NCBI GenBank assembly: GCA_026387915.1
Contig: JAPLKS010000017.1
Location: 310,001-374,000, forward strand
DNA from: Gemmatimonadota bacterium
GTDB taxonomy: Bacteria; Gemmatimonadota; Gemmatimonadetes; Gemmatimonadales; Gemmatimonadaceae
Reading direction: 5' to 3'
DNA: 64,000 bases
The notes below the pieces were generated by a model that had not been told where the DNA came from, made no database searches, and worked only from the letters and a program-made list of their open reading frames with translations. The stretch's first letter is position 1; each line of letters begins with the position of its first letter. The position numbers and the translations under genes are program-made. This document shows positions 18,405 to 28,041 of the stretch, piece after piece.

Positions 18405-20471
18405 ATGACGGTGCCGCGCGAGCCGGTGACGAAACGCCACGACGACGACCGCCATGCTGGTCCGGGCGACTGGCGCGTACTGACCGCAGACGGTTTTGGC
18501 CACGAGGCGGCCCGCGAGCTCTCGCGCGCGCGCCTGCAACAGGCTCACCAGCTCGCGGGGCTCGGGTTCTGGGACTGGGACGCCGTAACCGACGAGACCG
18601 TCTGGAACGACGAGATGCTGCGCATCTACGGCATTTCGCGCGGCGAGTTCACCGGACGTGGCGCCGACTATCTCGCGATGACGCACCCGGATGATCGCGA
18701 AATGCAGGCCGCCAATATCCGCCGCGATTTCGAGGCCGCCGCAGTCGGCGAGCCGTCGGACGCGGGACGGTTCGACGCCCGCGCGAGCACCAAGCTTTTC
18801 CGCATCACCCGCACCGATGGAACCGTTCGATGGGTCGAGGGCGACGCTGTCGAGGTCGTTCGGCCGGACGGCACGCCGCTTCGCATGTACGGTGTGCTCC
18901 GCGACGTCACCGAGGCGCAGGAGAGCCAGCGCGAACTCACGGCGAGCCTTGCCCGTTATCGCGCACTCGTTGACACGGCGCTCGACGCGATTGTCTCCAC
19001 CGACCGTTCCGGCAGAATTCTCCTGTTCAATGCTGCGGCCGAACGCATCTTCGCGTGCGCGGCAAGTGACGTGATCGGCCAGTCGCTGGAGCGCTTCATC
19101 CCCGAGAGTTCGCGGGCGCGACATCACGAGCGGCTCGGTCAGTTCTCGGCGGATAACGCCGTCCGCCGAATGTGCGGCGAGGAGGAGGCGGTTCCTGCGC
19201 TGCGAGCGAACGGGGAGCGCTTCTTCCTCACCGCGTCCATCTCCAGCGTGATCGTCGACGGCGTGCCGCTGCTGACGATCATCGCCCGCGACGTCAGCGA
19301 CCGGCTGGCGGCGGACGCCGAGCGCTCCCGGCTGTATGAACAGCTGATGCAGGCGCAGAAGATGGAGGCGATCGGTCACATGACGGGCGGCATCGCCCAC
19401 GATTTCAACAACCTGCTGTCCGTGATCATAGGCAGCGCGTCCATGCTGCAGGAGGACGAGACCCTCTCGGAGGACGCGCGGTCCCTCATCGACGACATCG
19501 CCGCGAGCTCCGAGCGCGCGGCCAGCGTGACGCGTCACCTGCTGGCGTTCTCGCGCAAGCGCGCCATGGTGCGCGCGAAGGTGGACGTCGCCGAAACGAT
19601 GCGGGCCCTCACGCGGCTCCTCGGACGCATGCTCGGCGAACGCATCCGCGTCGATGTCAACGCGCATGGCCCCTGCATCGTGCACGGCGACGCCGGGCTC
19701 ATTGACCAGATGGTGCTCAACCTCGCGCTCAACGCGCGCGACGCAATGCCGGAGGGGGGCGTCCTGCGCGTCGTCGTCGCGGTCTCTCCGCTGCCGCCAC
19801 CGTCGCTCGGCCCGGAAGGAGCGTTGCACGACTGGGTGTGTGTCAGCGTCATCGACAGCGGCGCGGGGATTGCGCCCGACGTCCTTCCGCACATTTTTGA
19901 GCCGTTCTACACCACGAAATCGGCGGAACATGGTACTGGGCTCGGGCTCGCGATGGTCGCATCGGAGATCAAGCAGCACGGTGGCGCGGCGACGGTCGAG
20001 AGCGAACTCGGCCAAGGCACCACCTTCCGGCTCTGGTTCCCGCAGTCGCTTTCCGAGGGCTCTGCGGCCGCGCAGAAGGAACCGACGATGCGCGGCCACG
20101 GCGAGGTGGTGCTGCTCGTGGAGGATGAGCCTGCCCTGCGGCATATGGCGGCGCGCCTGCTCCGCGAGGCCAACTTCCGTGTGCTCGAGGCATCCGACGC
20201 GATGGCCGCGCTGAAGCTCTCGCACGAAACCGACGTCGCCATCGACGTGCTGTTCACCGACCTCATTCTGCCGGGGGAGATGAACGGCGTGGAACTGGCG
20301 GCGGCGCTACAGGCGCGCTATCCGCAGGCAACCGTGCTACTGACTACGGGCTATGACAGCGCTGCCATGCTCTCCACGGAGCGCCTACGCGCGCACCACG
20401 TATTGCTCAAGCCGTATCGGCCGTTCGACCTGATCTCGGCGATCTCGGGGATCGTGGCGGCGCGAACCTAG
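18405..20471 (+). CDS. Soluble PAS-PAS hybrid histidine kinase
   Basis: 688 residues with no membrane segment, so cytosolic. The order is PAS_3-type domain (about 50-165, FWDWDAVTDETVWNDEMLRI), second PAS (about 185-300), HisKA with H-box GGIAHDFNNLL (His332), HATPase_c (ALNARDAMPEGG, DSGAGI, EHGTGLGLAM) and a C-terminal receiver with phospho-acceptor Asp619 (FTDLILPG) and a Lys in LLKPYRP. All catalytic boxes are intact, unlike the membrane kinase pair at 6617-11208. The signal is unknown. No response-regulator gene is adjacent, so phosphate may pass through the built-in receiver to a remote partner. It is convergent with the mgtA-like gene, 90 bp away. Confidence 0.93.
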   Translation: MTVPREPVTKRHDDDRHAGPGDWRVLTADGFGHEAARELSRARLQQAHQLAGLGFWDWDAVTDETVWNDEMLRIYGISRGEFTGRGADYLAMTHPDDREMQAANIRRDFEAAAVGEPSDAGRFDARASTKLFRITRTDGTVRWVEGDAVEVVRPDGTPLRMYGVLRDVTEAQESQRELTASLARYRALVDTALDAIVSTDRSGRILLFNAAAERIFACAASDVIGQSLERFIPESSRARHHERLGQFSADNAVRRMCGEEEAVPALRANGERFFLTASISSVIVDGVPLLTIIARDVSDRLAADAERSRLYEQLMQAQKMEAIGHMTGGIAHDFNNLLSVIIGSASMLQEDETLSEDARSLIDDIAASSERAASVTRHLLAFSRKRAMVRAKVDVAETMRALTRLLGRMLGERIRVDVNAHGPCIVHGDAGLIDQMVLNLALNARDAMPEGGVLRVVVAVSPLPPPSLGPEGALHDWVCVSVIDSGAGIAPDVLPHIFEPFYTTKSAEHGTGLGLAMVASEIKQHGGAATVESELGQGTTFRLWFPQSLSEGSAAAQKEPTMRGHGEVVLLVEDEPALRHMAARLLREANFRVLEASDAMAALKLSHETDVAIDVLFTDLILPGEMNGVELAAALQARYPQATVLLTTGYDSAAMLSTERLRAHHVLLKPYRPFDLISAISGIVAART

Positions 20472-20519
20472 CAACGGTGGGCGCGGTGGGCGGTGGCTCC
20501 GGCTCGCGCGCAACGCCAG

Positions 20520-20550
20520 CCACGCGTGCCACGCGTGCCACGCGTGCCAC
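20520..20550. repeat. Tandem 9-bp repeat CCACGCGTG, about 3.5 copies
   Basis: Three exact copies of CCACGCGTG and part of a fourth lie in the 90-bp gap between two convergent genes. Each unit contains the self-complementary octamer CACGCGTG, so non-adjacent copies can pair into a hairpin. This may act as a bidirectional transcription end. Confidence 0.75.
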
Positions 20551-20561
20551 GTCGGTGCGCC

Positions 20562-23213
20562 CTAGAGCCAGGTCCTGAACTTCTTCAGATACCAGCGCTT
20601 TACGATCTGCGTGAGCATCAGATAGCAGCCAAGCACCATGCCGAGGAAGAGAAAGTACAACCCAGGTGGCGGCTCAAAGCCGAGCTTCGCGCCGAGCGGG
20701 AGATACGGAATCGCGATTCCCGCCGTCATCACGAGCGCGGTCATCACCAACACGGGCCAACTCGCTCGGCTCTGGAGGAAGGGCACTTTCTCCGTGCGGA
20801 TCATGTGCACGATCAGTGTCTGCGAGAGCAGCCCTTCAATGAACCACCCTGCTTGGAACAACGACGCGTGCTCGAGGCCGTCCGCACCGAACACGTACCA
20901 GAGGCACAGGAACGTGGCGATGTCAAATACCGAACTGATGGGCCCCACAAACAACATGAAGCGCCCAATGTCATCCGCTTTCCATTGGCGCGGAACGTCG
21001 AGATACTCGGGGTCGAGGTCATCCCAGGGAATGGCCACCTGCGAAAAATCATAGAGCAGGTTCTGCGTGAGCATCTGCACGGGGAGCATCGGCAGAAATG
21101 GGAGGAACGCACTCGCCGCGAGTACGCTAAACACATTTCCGAAGTTCGAACTCGCCGCCATCTTGATGTACTTGATGGTGTTGCCGAACGTTTTGCGCCC
21201 CTCGATGACGCCTTCCTCCAGCACCATCAGACTCTTTTCGAGCAGAATGATATCGGCCGATTCTTTGGCAATGTCCACGGCCGTGTCCACGGAAATACCG
21301 ACATCGGCTTCGCGTAACGCGCCGGCGTCGTTGATGCCGTCGCCGAGGAATCCCACGGTGTGACCGCGTCGCCGTAGCGCTTGCACAATGCGCGTTTTAT
21401 CCTGCGGCGAGAGTTTCGCAAAGACGGTCGTGCGATCGGCGAGCGCTTCCAGTTCCACATCGCTTGTGGCGCTGACTACGGTGCCGAGCACCACCTCGCC
21501 CGCCTCGAGCCCCACGTCGTGGCAGATCTTGACCGTCACCGCATCGTTGTCGCCGGTGAGAATCTTCACGCGCACGCCGCTCTTGCGGAGTGCTTCGAGC
21601 GCCGGTCGTGCGGATTCCTTCGGCGGGTCGAGAAAGGCAATGAAGCCGGCGAGGATCATTTCACACTCGTCGGCCACCGTGAACGGATGCTGCCGCGTCG
21701 GGAACTCGCGGTACGCCACCGCCACCACACGAAGGCCGTCTTCATTCAGTTCCCGCGCGACTTCCTTGGCCGCTTCAATCGCGTCGGCGTCGAGCGGTTC
21801 AATGCGGTCTTCGTCGCGGACCTGCGTGCAGCACCCAATAATCTCCTCGACGGCGCCCTTGCAGATGAGCTCGTGCACTTCGCGGTTTCGATCCAACACC
21901 ACACTCATCCGCCGGCGCACGAAGTCGAACGGAATCTCGTCCACCTTTTTCCAGACGTTGTCGACGCCGAGGATGTCGTGCAGTTCGCCGTGCTCGAGAA
22001 TGGCCACGTCGAGCAGGTTGCGGAGGCCGGTTTGGTAGTAGCTGTTGAGGTAGGCGAGGTCGAGGACGGAGTCATCCTCCTCGCCCACCACGTTGAGGTG
22101 CTGCTCGAGGATGATGTGGTCCTGCGTCAGCGTGCCCGTTTTATCGGTACAGAGCACGTCCATCGCGCCAAAGTTCTGAATGGCGTTGAGACGCTTGACG
22201 ATCGTTTTGCGCTTGGACATCGCCACCGCGCCCTTCGCGAGATTGGCGGTGACAATCATCGGTAACAGCTCTGGCGTAAGCCCCACCGCCACCGCCATGC
22301 CGAACAAGAACGCCTCAAGCCAGTTCCCCTTGGTGAGCCCATTGATCACGAACACAATGGGCACCATCACCGCCATGAACTTGATCAGCAGCCAACTCAC
22401 CTTGTTGACGCCAATGTCAAAGGCCGTGGTGACGCGCTGCCCCACGAGTCCGCGCGCCATCGATCCAAATGTGGTGCGCCCACCAGTATTCACCACGACG
22501 GCAACGGCGGCTCCGCTGATCACGCTCGTCCCCATTAAGCACAGCGTCGGGAGATCGGTGACCGCGCCGGTGAGGTCCGTGGGAGGCACGTCGCTCTTTT
22601 CGACCGGGAGTGCCTCGCCGGTGAGGGCGGACTGACTGACGAACACGTCCTTGGCCGAAAGCAACCGCACGTCGGCCGGAATCATGTCACCAGCGGCAAG
22701 GTGCACAATGTCACCGGGAACCAACTCCTCAATCGGCATCTCGACGCGCTTGGATCCCTTGGAGACCCCTTCGTCGTCCACTTCCTCGCGCTCCACGAGG
22801 GCGCTCGTGCGCACCATCGCGCGCAACGTGAGCGCAGCCTTGTTGGAGCGATATTCCTGAGCGAAGCGCAGAATGGTGGCGAGGGCGACCATCGATCCAA
22901 TAATCAGCGCCGCGTCGCGGTCACCGGTTGCCCACGAGACACCGGCGAGTGCCAGCAGCACGAGCGTGAACGGCGTGGCTAGGGCATGCCAGAACTGCGC
23001 GAACCACGACGGCGGCTTCTCGTGCGCCACTTCGTTGTGGCCGAACTGGGCGCGCCGCTGTTCGACTTCGTCGGGCGACAACCCCGCGCGTCGGCTCTCC
23101 AGCGTGGCGAGCACGTCATCGGCCGACTGAAACGCAAAAGGCCGCAGCGTATCGCCGGACGGTGCGGCGCTCCGCGCAGGCGTGCCGGGCAGAAGTGACC
23201 CAATACTCGTCAT
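20562..23213 (-). CDS. mgtA: Mg2+-transporting P-type ATPase, MgtA/MgtB type
   Basis: About 883 residues. I chose ATG at 23213 (MTSIGSLLPG); an in-frame GTG at 23237 would add eight residues. The N-terminal cation-ATPase domain (ATLESRRAGLSPDEVEQRR) is followed by transmembrane pairs. The phosphorylation site is DKTGTLT, with the stretch ILEQHLNVVGEEDDSVL typical of the Mg2+ (P3B) branch. The hinge GDGINDAGAL and a C-terminal helix bundle with IPWDDLDPEYLDVPRQW complete it. Length matches the family (about 890-900). It should import Mg2+ across the inner membrane. There is no adjacent mgtC or sensor gene and the upstream gap is too short for a long Mg2+-sensing leader. Confidence 0.93.
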   Translation of the reverse strand: MTSIGSLLPGTPARSAAPSGDTLRPFAFQSADDVLATLESRRAGLSPDEVEQRRAQFGHNEVAHEKPPSWFAQFWHALATPFTLVLLALAGVSWATGDRDAALIIGSMVALATILRFAQEYRSNKAALTLRAMVRTSALVEREEVDDEGVSKGSKRVEMPIEELVPGDIVHLAAGDMIPADVRLLSAKDVFVSQSALTGEALPVEKSDVPPTDLTGAVTDLPTLCLMGTSVISGAAVAVVVNTGGRTTFGSMARGLVGQRVTTAFDIGVNKVSWLLIKFMAVMVPIVFVINGLTKGNWLEAFLFGMAVAVGLTPELLPMIVTANLAKGAVAMSKRKTIVKRLNAIQNFGAMDVLCTDKTGTLTQDHIILEQHLNVVGEEDDSVLDLAYLNSYYQTGLRNLLDVAILEHGELHDILGVDNVWKKVDEIPFDFVRRRMSVVLDRNREVHELICKGAVEEIIGCCTQVRDEDRIEPLDADAIEAAKEVARELNEDGLRVVAVAYREFPTRQHPFTVADECEMILAGFIAFLDPPKESARPALEALRKSGVRVKILTGDNDAVTVKICHDVGLEAGEVVLGTVVSATSDVELEALADRTTVFAKLSPQDKTRIVQALRRRGHTVGFLGDGINDAGALREADVGISVDTAVDIAKESADIILLEKSLMVLEEGVIEGRKTFGNTIKYIKMAASSNFGNVFSVLAASAFLPFLPMLPVQMLTQNLLYDFSQVAIPWDDLDPEYLDVPRQWKADDIGRFMLFVGPISSVFDIATFLCLWYVFGADGLEHASLFQAGWFIEGLLSQTLIVHMIRTEKVPFLQSRASWPVLVMTALVMTAGIAIPYLPLGAKLGFEPPPGLYFLFLGMVLGCYLMLTQIVKRWYLKKFRTWL

Positions 23214-23310
23214 CCCGTATTGTACATAGTTTGCCACCGTTCGTGCGTTGCATACGTCGCAATCACGTAACCGTGCTGCCGTCGCAGTTCGCGGTCACCG
23301 CCCGCTAGCT

Positions 23311-23348
23311 CGTCGGCCCCCGTACTCTTCCGAGTACGGGGGCCGACG
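23311..23348 (-). terminator. Perfect 17-bp hairpin downstream of the chemoreceptor gene
   Basis: CGTCGGCCCCCGTACTC and GAGTACGGGGGCCGACG form a 17-bp stem with a TTCC loop, 60 bp past the chemoreceptor stop and before the mgtA-like gene, both leftward. No T-run follows on either strand. The rest of the 194-bp gap would hold the mgtA promoter, which I cannot place with confidence. Confidence 0.65.
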
Positions 23349-23407
23349 TCGCTGCTAACCCAGCGCGTCCCGCATCTTGCGTCAGTGCAGCGATTCCTGC
23401 GCGGACC

Positions 23408-25486
23408 TCAGAACGAGGAGAGCGCCTCAGCATCGGCCGCCGCAAACGCGGTGGCCACCTGCGCCCGTGGCTTCGCCTTCGGAGCCGTCGAGGCCGGCTG
23501 CGCCGCATTGCGGCGAGGCGCGGCCTGACGAACCTGCGCCGGCTTCTTCCCCTGCGACGATGCCAGCGTGAACTCGCCCACCACCGACTGCAACTGCGCA
23601 GCCTGGGCACTCATTTCTTCCGACGCCGCCGCCGATTCCTCGGAGTTGGCCGCCGCTTCCTGCGTCAGCTGGCTGATGTCACCCACCGCCTTGCTGATGT
23701 GATCCACACCCTGCGTCTGTTCCGCGCTCGCGGCGGAAATCTCCGCCATCATCTCACCCAAGCGGTTCACCTGCTTGTCGATGTCATTCAGCGCGCTGAG
23801 GACCGTTTCGTTCAACGCCACACCGGTGGCCGTGCTCTGAACCGCCTCCTCAATGAGTGCCGACGTGCTCTTAGCGGCCTCGGCCGAACGCATGGCCAGG
23901 CTCCGCACTTCTTCGGCGACCACCGCGAACCCCTTGCCGGCATCGCCAGCCCGGGCGGCTTCCACGGCCGCGTTGAGCGCCAAGAGGTTCGTCTGGAACG
24001 CGATCTCGTCGATCGTTTTTACAATCTTTGCTGTGGCGTCCGATGCGCCCTTGATGCGGTGCATGGCCTCCGTCAGTTTGCGCATCCCTTCCACGCCGTT
24101 GTGGGCGCTGGCGCGCCCGCCATCGGCGATCGTCTGGGCTTCCTTGGCGTTGGCCGCGTTGGAGCGGCTCATCGACGCCACTTCGGCGAGACTCGACGAC
24201 ACTTCTTCGAGCGCGCTGGCCTGACGCGACGTCCCCTGTGCCAACGACTGGCTCCCCGTGGCCACCTGCGATGACGCGGCCGCCACCTGCTCAGCGCCCG
24301 ACGCCACTTCCGACATCGTCACGTCAAGGTTGGCGACCGCCTGGTTGACCGCTTCCTTGAGGTCCGCAAGATCGTTCCGGTAATCGCCCTCGAGCGTTGC
24401 CGTGAGATCCTTGGCCGCGATCCGGCCGAGGACGGCCGAGGTTTCCTGTAATGGACGCGCGAGGGTGTCGAGCATCTTATTGGTGCCTTCGAGCATTTCG
24501 CGGTACACGCCTTCGTGCTGCGTGGCATCGGCGCGCACGGTCAGGCGGCCGGCGTTGGCTTCTGCGATGAGTCGGTTCGTTTCGGTAATCACGTTGCGCA
24601 GGCGCAACGTGGCCTCGCCAAACGAGGTCGCGAGGTGCTGCGAGTCGTCGATGATCTCGTTGACCGTGACGGCCAACGACCCCATCTCATCCTTTGACTT
24701 GACCTTCAGCGGCTCGACCGTCTCGTTCACTGTTTGCGAGAGGTCCCCGTGCGCGAGTCCGTCGCCGAGCCGCGTCAGGCCGGCAATCAGTCGGCTGCGC
24801 AGGGCTTCGGAGCGCTCGGACACTTCCGCGATGCCGCCCGCGATGATGCGGGAGATGAACAACGCGATGAGAATAGAAGCAATGAAGGCGATCGCGATGG
24901 CACCGGCCATGAAATATTCGGCCTGAGTGGCCGCCGCTTCGCCATCCTTTGCGTACTGTTTGCCCACCGCGAGCTTGGAGGCGCGGAGTTTGTCGATGGC
25001 GGTTTCAGTGGCTTTCTGTTCTCCTATCCCGCGGCCGCGCATCAGGGCGATCCCTTCGAGATCCTTCTTTGCTTCGGCCAGCGCGATGACCTCCAACTCT
25101 GTTTTGCGGCTGATCAGCAGCGCCTTCTCGTACTCTGCGAACTGTTCAATTCCCGCCGGCGTGATCAAGGTGGCTTTGAACACCGCATTCAAGCTGTCCA
25201 TTTCCTTGGCGATGGCCTCGTGATTAGCCTTGAATCTCGAGTCGTCCTCGGGAGTGCCGGGAAGCAGAAGGTCGCGCACATTGATGCGCGAGCGCTGTTG
25301 CAGCTTGGCCAGTGAGGCGAGGTCGTTCATCGGCTGCGTGACCTTGGACTCAACCAGGTCATCGGCGGCGCTCACGGCTTTGATGCCGCGCACGCCGAGC
25401 AGGCCCGTCGCCACGGCGACTGTGGCGAGCACCAAAAACGAGCCGAGTAGCTTGCGTGAAATCGGGAGATCCAGAAACCACTGCAT
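23408..25486 (-). CDS. Methyl-accepting chemotaxis protein
   Basis: 692 residues. ATG at 25486 has the best ribosome site in the window (AGGAGA seven bases upstream); a longer frame to 25585 adds only unlikely residues. The layout is a first transmembrane helix (about 10-32), a periplasmic four-helix-bundle sensor (about 35-190, rich in Ala, Lys and Glu), a second transmembrane helix (about 195-215), HAMP and linker segments, and a signalling domain with the conserved hairpin tip ([32 protein letters not shown]). The C-terminus ends ALSSF with no CheR-docking NWETF pentapeptide, so adaptation enzymes may not be tethered. No che genes are nearby. The ligand is unknown. Confidence 0.93.
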   Translation of the reverse strand: MQWFLDLPISRKLLGSFLVLATVAVATGLLGVRGIKAVSAADDLVESKVTQPMNDLASLAKLQQRSRINVRDLLLPGTPEDDSRFKANHEAIAKEMDSLNAVFKATLITPAGIEQFAEYEKALLISRKTELEVIALAEAKKDLEGIALMRGRGIGEQKATETAIDKLRASKLAVGKQYAKDGEAAATQAEYFMAGAIAIAFIASILIALFISRIIAGGIAEVSERSEALRSRLIAGLTRLGDGLAHGDLSQTVNETVEPLKVKSKDEMGSLAVTVNEIIDDSQHLATSFGEATLRLRNVITETNRLIAEANAGRLTVRADATQHEGVYREMLEGTNKMLDTLARPLQETSAVLGRIAAKDLTATLEGDYRNDLADLKEAVNQAVANLDVTMSEVASGAEQVAAASSQVATGSQSLAQGTSRQASALEEVSSSLAEVASMSRSNAANAKEAQTIADGGRASAHNGVEGMRKLTEAMHRIKGASDATAKIVKTIDEIAFQTNLLALNAAVEAARAGDAGKGFAVVAEEVRSLAMRSAEAAKSTSALIEEAVQSTATGVALNETVLSALNDIDKQVNRLGEMMAEISAASAEQTQGVDHISKAVGDISQLTQEAAANSEESAAASEEMSAQAAQLQSVVGEFTLASSQGKKPAQVRQAAPRRNAAQPASTAPKAKPRAQVATAFAAADAEALSSF

Positions 25487-25836
25487 GTGCAATTCTCCTC
25501 TGCCGCAGGCCCCGGCGTTCATTACTGGTCGTGGTCGGCGGATGCGTTGATAGGTCAAACGGGGCACCCTGTCGAATGAGGACACAGCTATGACCGCACC
25601 TGCAGCCGACGCCGGTATCCGTGCTTCGATACCGTCCGTATCGGCAAGTCGCGCAAAGACTTGACGGTAACCAGCATTTCCCTGACCGCTCCATCGTCCA
25701 ACCCCTGACCCGCTTCCCTACGCTTCTCCGGATACCACCGCCGCGAGCACGTAGTATCTTTCACGTCCAAGCGGTAACCGCATGAACCGTTGCGAGTTCC
25801 CGACTTGGATCACTCGTAGCATTGGGCATTCGAACC
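25487..25836. other. 350-bp divergent gap between chemoreceptor and citrate synthase genes
   Basis: It contains the AGGAGA ribosome site of the chemoreceptor gene at 25494-25499 (minus strand) and presumably both promoters. TAGTAT near 25753 is a weak -10 candidate for citrate synthase. I see no further gene, long repeat or RNA motif here. Confidence 0.4.
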
Positions 25837-27195
25837 ATGGCGGCCATGACTGAATCAGCGACCAAAGGAGCCGCGGGCACCGCGCCCGCAGGCGACCATC
25901 TCGAGATCAAAGACTCGCGCACCGGCAAAGTGTATTTCGCGCCGATCACCGACGAGACCATTCGCACCTCGGACCTGAAGCAGATCAAAGTGAATGCCGA
26001 TGATTTCGGCATCATGGGCTACGACCCGGCGTTCATGAACACCGCGTCGTGCCGTAGCGCGATCACCTTCATCGATGGCGACAGGGGCATTCTCCGCTAT
26101 CGCGGCTATCCCATTGAACAGCTGGCCGAAAAGGCGAGCTTCCTCGAGGTGGCGTGGCTGCTGCGTCACGGCGAGCTGCCGACGCAGGTCGAATACGACC
26201 AATGGGTGCAGGAAATCACCTATCACACGTATGTGCACGAAAACATCAAGCGGTTCCTCGAAGGGTTCCGCTACGATGCGCATCCGATGTCGATGCTCAC
26301 GGCGGGTGTCGCGGCGCTGTCGTCGTTCTACCCGACCGCCAAGAACATTCACGACAAAAACGAACGCGACATTGCCTTCACGCGCCTGATCGCCAAGATG
26401 CCGACGATCGCCGCGTTCGCGTATCGTCACGTGAAGGGGCTCCCCTTCATCTATCCCGACAACTCGCTGCCGTACGCCGAGAACTACCTCTCGATGATTG
26501 CGCGTATGTCGGAGCCTAAGTACGAAGCCAACCCGATCTTCGCCAAGGCGATCGACATTCTCTTCATCCTGCACGCGGACCACGAGCAGAACTGCTCCAC
26601 CAACGCGGTGCGCGCCGTGGGTTCCTCGCATGTCGATCCGTATTCGGCGATCGCGGCTGGTGTGGCCGCGCTCTATGGCCCGCTGCACGGTGGCGCCAAC
26701 GAAGCCGTGCTCCGCATGCTCGAGGAGATCGGCGACGTCAAGAACATCCCAGCCTTCATTGAGAATGTGAAGAGCGGCAAGGGCGAGAGCCGTCTCATGG
26801 GCTTTGGTCACCGCGTGTACAAGAGCTACGATCCGCGCGCCAAGATCGTGAAGAAGCTCTGCGACGAAGTGCTCAAGGTCACCGGCATGAGCCGCGACAT
26901 GGAGATCGCGCTGGAACTCGAGCGCATCGCCCTCAGCGACGAATACTTCATCAAGCGCAAGCTGTACCCGAACGTGGACTTCTACACCGGGCTGATCTAT
27001 CGGGCCATGCATTTCCCGACGGATTATTTCACGGTGCTGTTCGCCATCGCCCGCACCACGGGCTGGCTGTCGCAGTGGGAAGAGCTGCTCCTCGACAAGG
27101 AACAGAAGATCGCCCGCCCCCGCCAGATCTACACGGGCAACGCCGAACGGCCGTACAAGACGGATCTCGACTACCGGCACAAGATCCTGAAGTAA
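25837..27195 (+). CDS. gltA: Citrate synthase
   Basis: 452 residues if ATG 25837 is used; ATG 25846 is an equally possible start. It condenses oxaloacetate with acetyl-CoA to citrate in the TCA cycle, in the cytosol. The family landmarks are all present: SAITFIDGDRGILRYRGYPI near the N-terminus, the His-containing stretch LHADHEQNCSTNAVR, GPLHGGANEAVLRML with an active-site His, GFGHRVYKSYDPRAK with catalytic His and Arg, and the Asp in YPNVDFYTGLIYRAM. The length and motifs fit the hexameric Gram-negative type or the related eukaryote-like bacterial type; I cannot separate these by eye. It is a single-gene unit ended by a strong bidirectional terminator. Confidence 0.96.
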   Translation: MAAMTESATKGAAGTAPAGDHLEIKDSRTGKVYFAPITDETIRTSDLKQIKVNADDFGIMGYDPAFMNTASCRSAITFIDGDRGILRYRGYPIEQLAEKASFLEVAWLLRHGELPTQVEYDQWVQEITYHTYVHENIKRFLEGFRYDAHPMSMLTAGVAALSSFYPTAKNIHDKNERDIAFTRLIAKMPTIAAFAYRHVKGLPFIYPDNSLPYAENYLSMIARMSEPKYEANPIFAKAIDILFILHADHEQNCSTNAVRAVGSSHVDPYSAIAAGVAALYGPLHGGANEAVLRMLEEIGDVKNIPAFIENVKSGKGESRLMGFGHRVYKSYDPRAKIVKKLCDEVLKVTGMSRDMEIALELERIALSDEYFIKRKLYPNVDFYTGLIYRAMHFPTDYFTVLFAIARTTGWLSQWEELLLDKEQKIARPRQIYTGNAERPYKTDLDYRHKILK

Positions 27196-27240
27196 ACGAA
27201 GGTCGCGCCAACCGCTCCTCGCGGTTCGCGCCGTCACCGC

Positions 27241-27284
27241 AACACACGAAGCGCGCCGGCAACTGCCGGCGCGCTTCGTGTGTT
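27241..27284. terminator. Bidirectional terminator between citrate synthase and mutY
   Basis: AACACACGAAGCGCGCCGGC and its perfect 20-bp complement flank an AACT loop. T-rich sequence follows on the + strand, and the mirrored A-rich start serves the minus strand. It sits between two convergent genes. Confidence 0.85.
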
Positions 27285-27293
27285 TCCGTGCAC

Positions 27294-28010
27294 TTATCGT
27301 TCGACGCTTTTACAGTGGCGCGCCAGCGGACATTTGCCGCAGTGCTTCACGCGCGCGGTACACACCAGCGCGCCGAGCTCCATCACCGCTTGATTGTGTG
27401 TCCACGCCGCTTTCCCCGTGCGTGGCAACACCGACTCGGCGATCTCCCAAAGCCGTGTGAGGTCGCGGGGACGCTTGGGGTTGAGGCGCGGCGCAAAGAC
27501 ACGCGCCAGCACCCGAGCCACGTTCGTGTCCACGAGCGATGCGCGCCGTTCATACGCGAAGCTCGCCACTGCGCCCGCCGTGTAGCGGCCGACACCAGGG
27601 AGCAACACGAGCGCATCGGGGTGATTCGGCAACGTGCCGTCGGCGCCGTCACGGGTGACGTGCCGCGCCAACTTGTGAAGATTGCGTGCGCGGGCATAGT
27701 AGCCGAGTCCTTCCCACGCTTCCATCACGTGGGCCGGACGCGCGTCCGCGAGTGTCTGCAGGGTGGGGAAGCGCGTCAGGAACCGTTCATAGAAGTCCAC
27801 CACGCGCGAGACCTGTGTCTGCTGCAGCATCAGCTCCGACACGAGCACGCGGTACGGATCACGCGTTTCGCGCCACGGTAACGCGCGTGAGTTGCGGCGG
27901 AACCAGCGTCGCAACGCGGTGCTAAATGCGCGGGCGGCGTCGGGCGAAATCGTCGGCGCGGCGGCCGCCGGTCGCGTGGTCCTTTTTTGCGTAGGAGATC
28001 GTCGCGGCAT
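27294..28010 (-). CDS. mutY: A/G-specific adenine glycosylase, short form without NUDIX-like C-terminal domain
   Basis: 238 residues from ATG 28010; an in-frame upstream ATG at 28070 would overlap the preceding gene. It removes adenine mispaired with 8-oxoguanine. The catalytic Glu lies in SELMLQQTQVSRV, the helix-hairpin-helix motif is LPGVGRYTAGA, the catalytic Asp is in VDTNVARV, and the [4Fe-4S] cluster motif is C-x6-C-x2-C-x5-C (CTARVKHCGKCPLARHC). The protein ends a few residues after the cluster. The usual ~100-residue NUDIX-like domain that recognises 8-oxoG is absent, so it is MutY-like or a related glycosylase such as the thymine-mismatch type. It is 31 bp after the NiCoT-like gene and may be cotranscribed with it. 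Confidence 0.85.
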   Translation of the reverse strand: MPRRSPTQKRTTRPAAAAPTISPDAARAFSTALRRWFRRNSRALPWRETRDPYRVLVSELMLQQTQVSRVVDFYERFLTRFPTLQTLADARPAHVMEAWEGLGYYARARNLHKLARHVTRDGADGTLPNHPDALVLLPGVGRYTAGAVASFAYERRASLVDTNVARVLARVFAPRLNPKRPRDLTRLWEIAESVLPRTGKAAWTHNQAVMELGALVCTARVKHCGKCPLARHCKSVER

Positions 28011-28041
28011 CGCGGCGAAAGGTAACGCCGTGCGGAGTGGT

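Noticed and set aside
18396-20225. 609-codon open frame antisense to the soluble hybrid kinase
   Set aside because: The kinase frame has every catalytic box; the antisense product is Arg/His-rich and shows no domain.
20520-20550. Repeat considered as a minimal CRISPR or attachment site
   Set aside because: Units are 9 bp with no spacers, and no integrase or cas gene is near; it is a simple tandem repeat.
24300-25486. Chemoreceptor without NWETF considered truncated
   Set aside because: Many full-length receptors lack the pentapeptide; both membrane helices, HAMP and the signalling tip are present.
25855-27237. 460-codon frame antisense to citrate synthase
   Set aside because: Citrate synthase is unmistakable on the + strand; the antisense frame has no recognisable feature.
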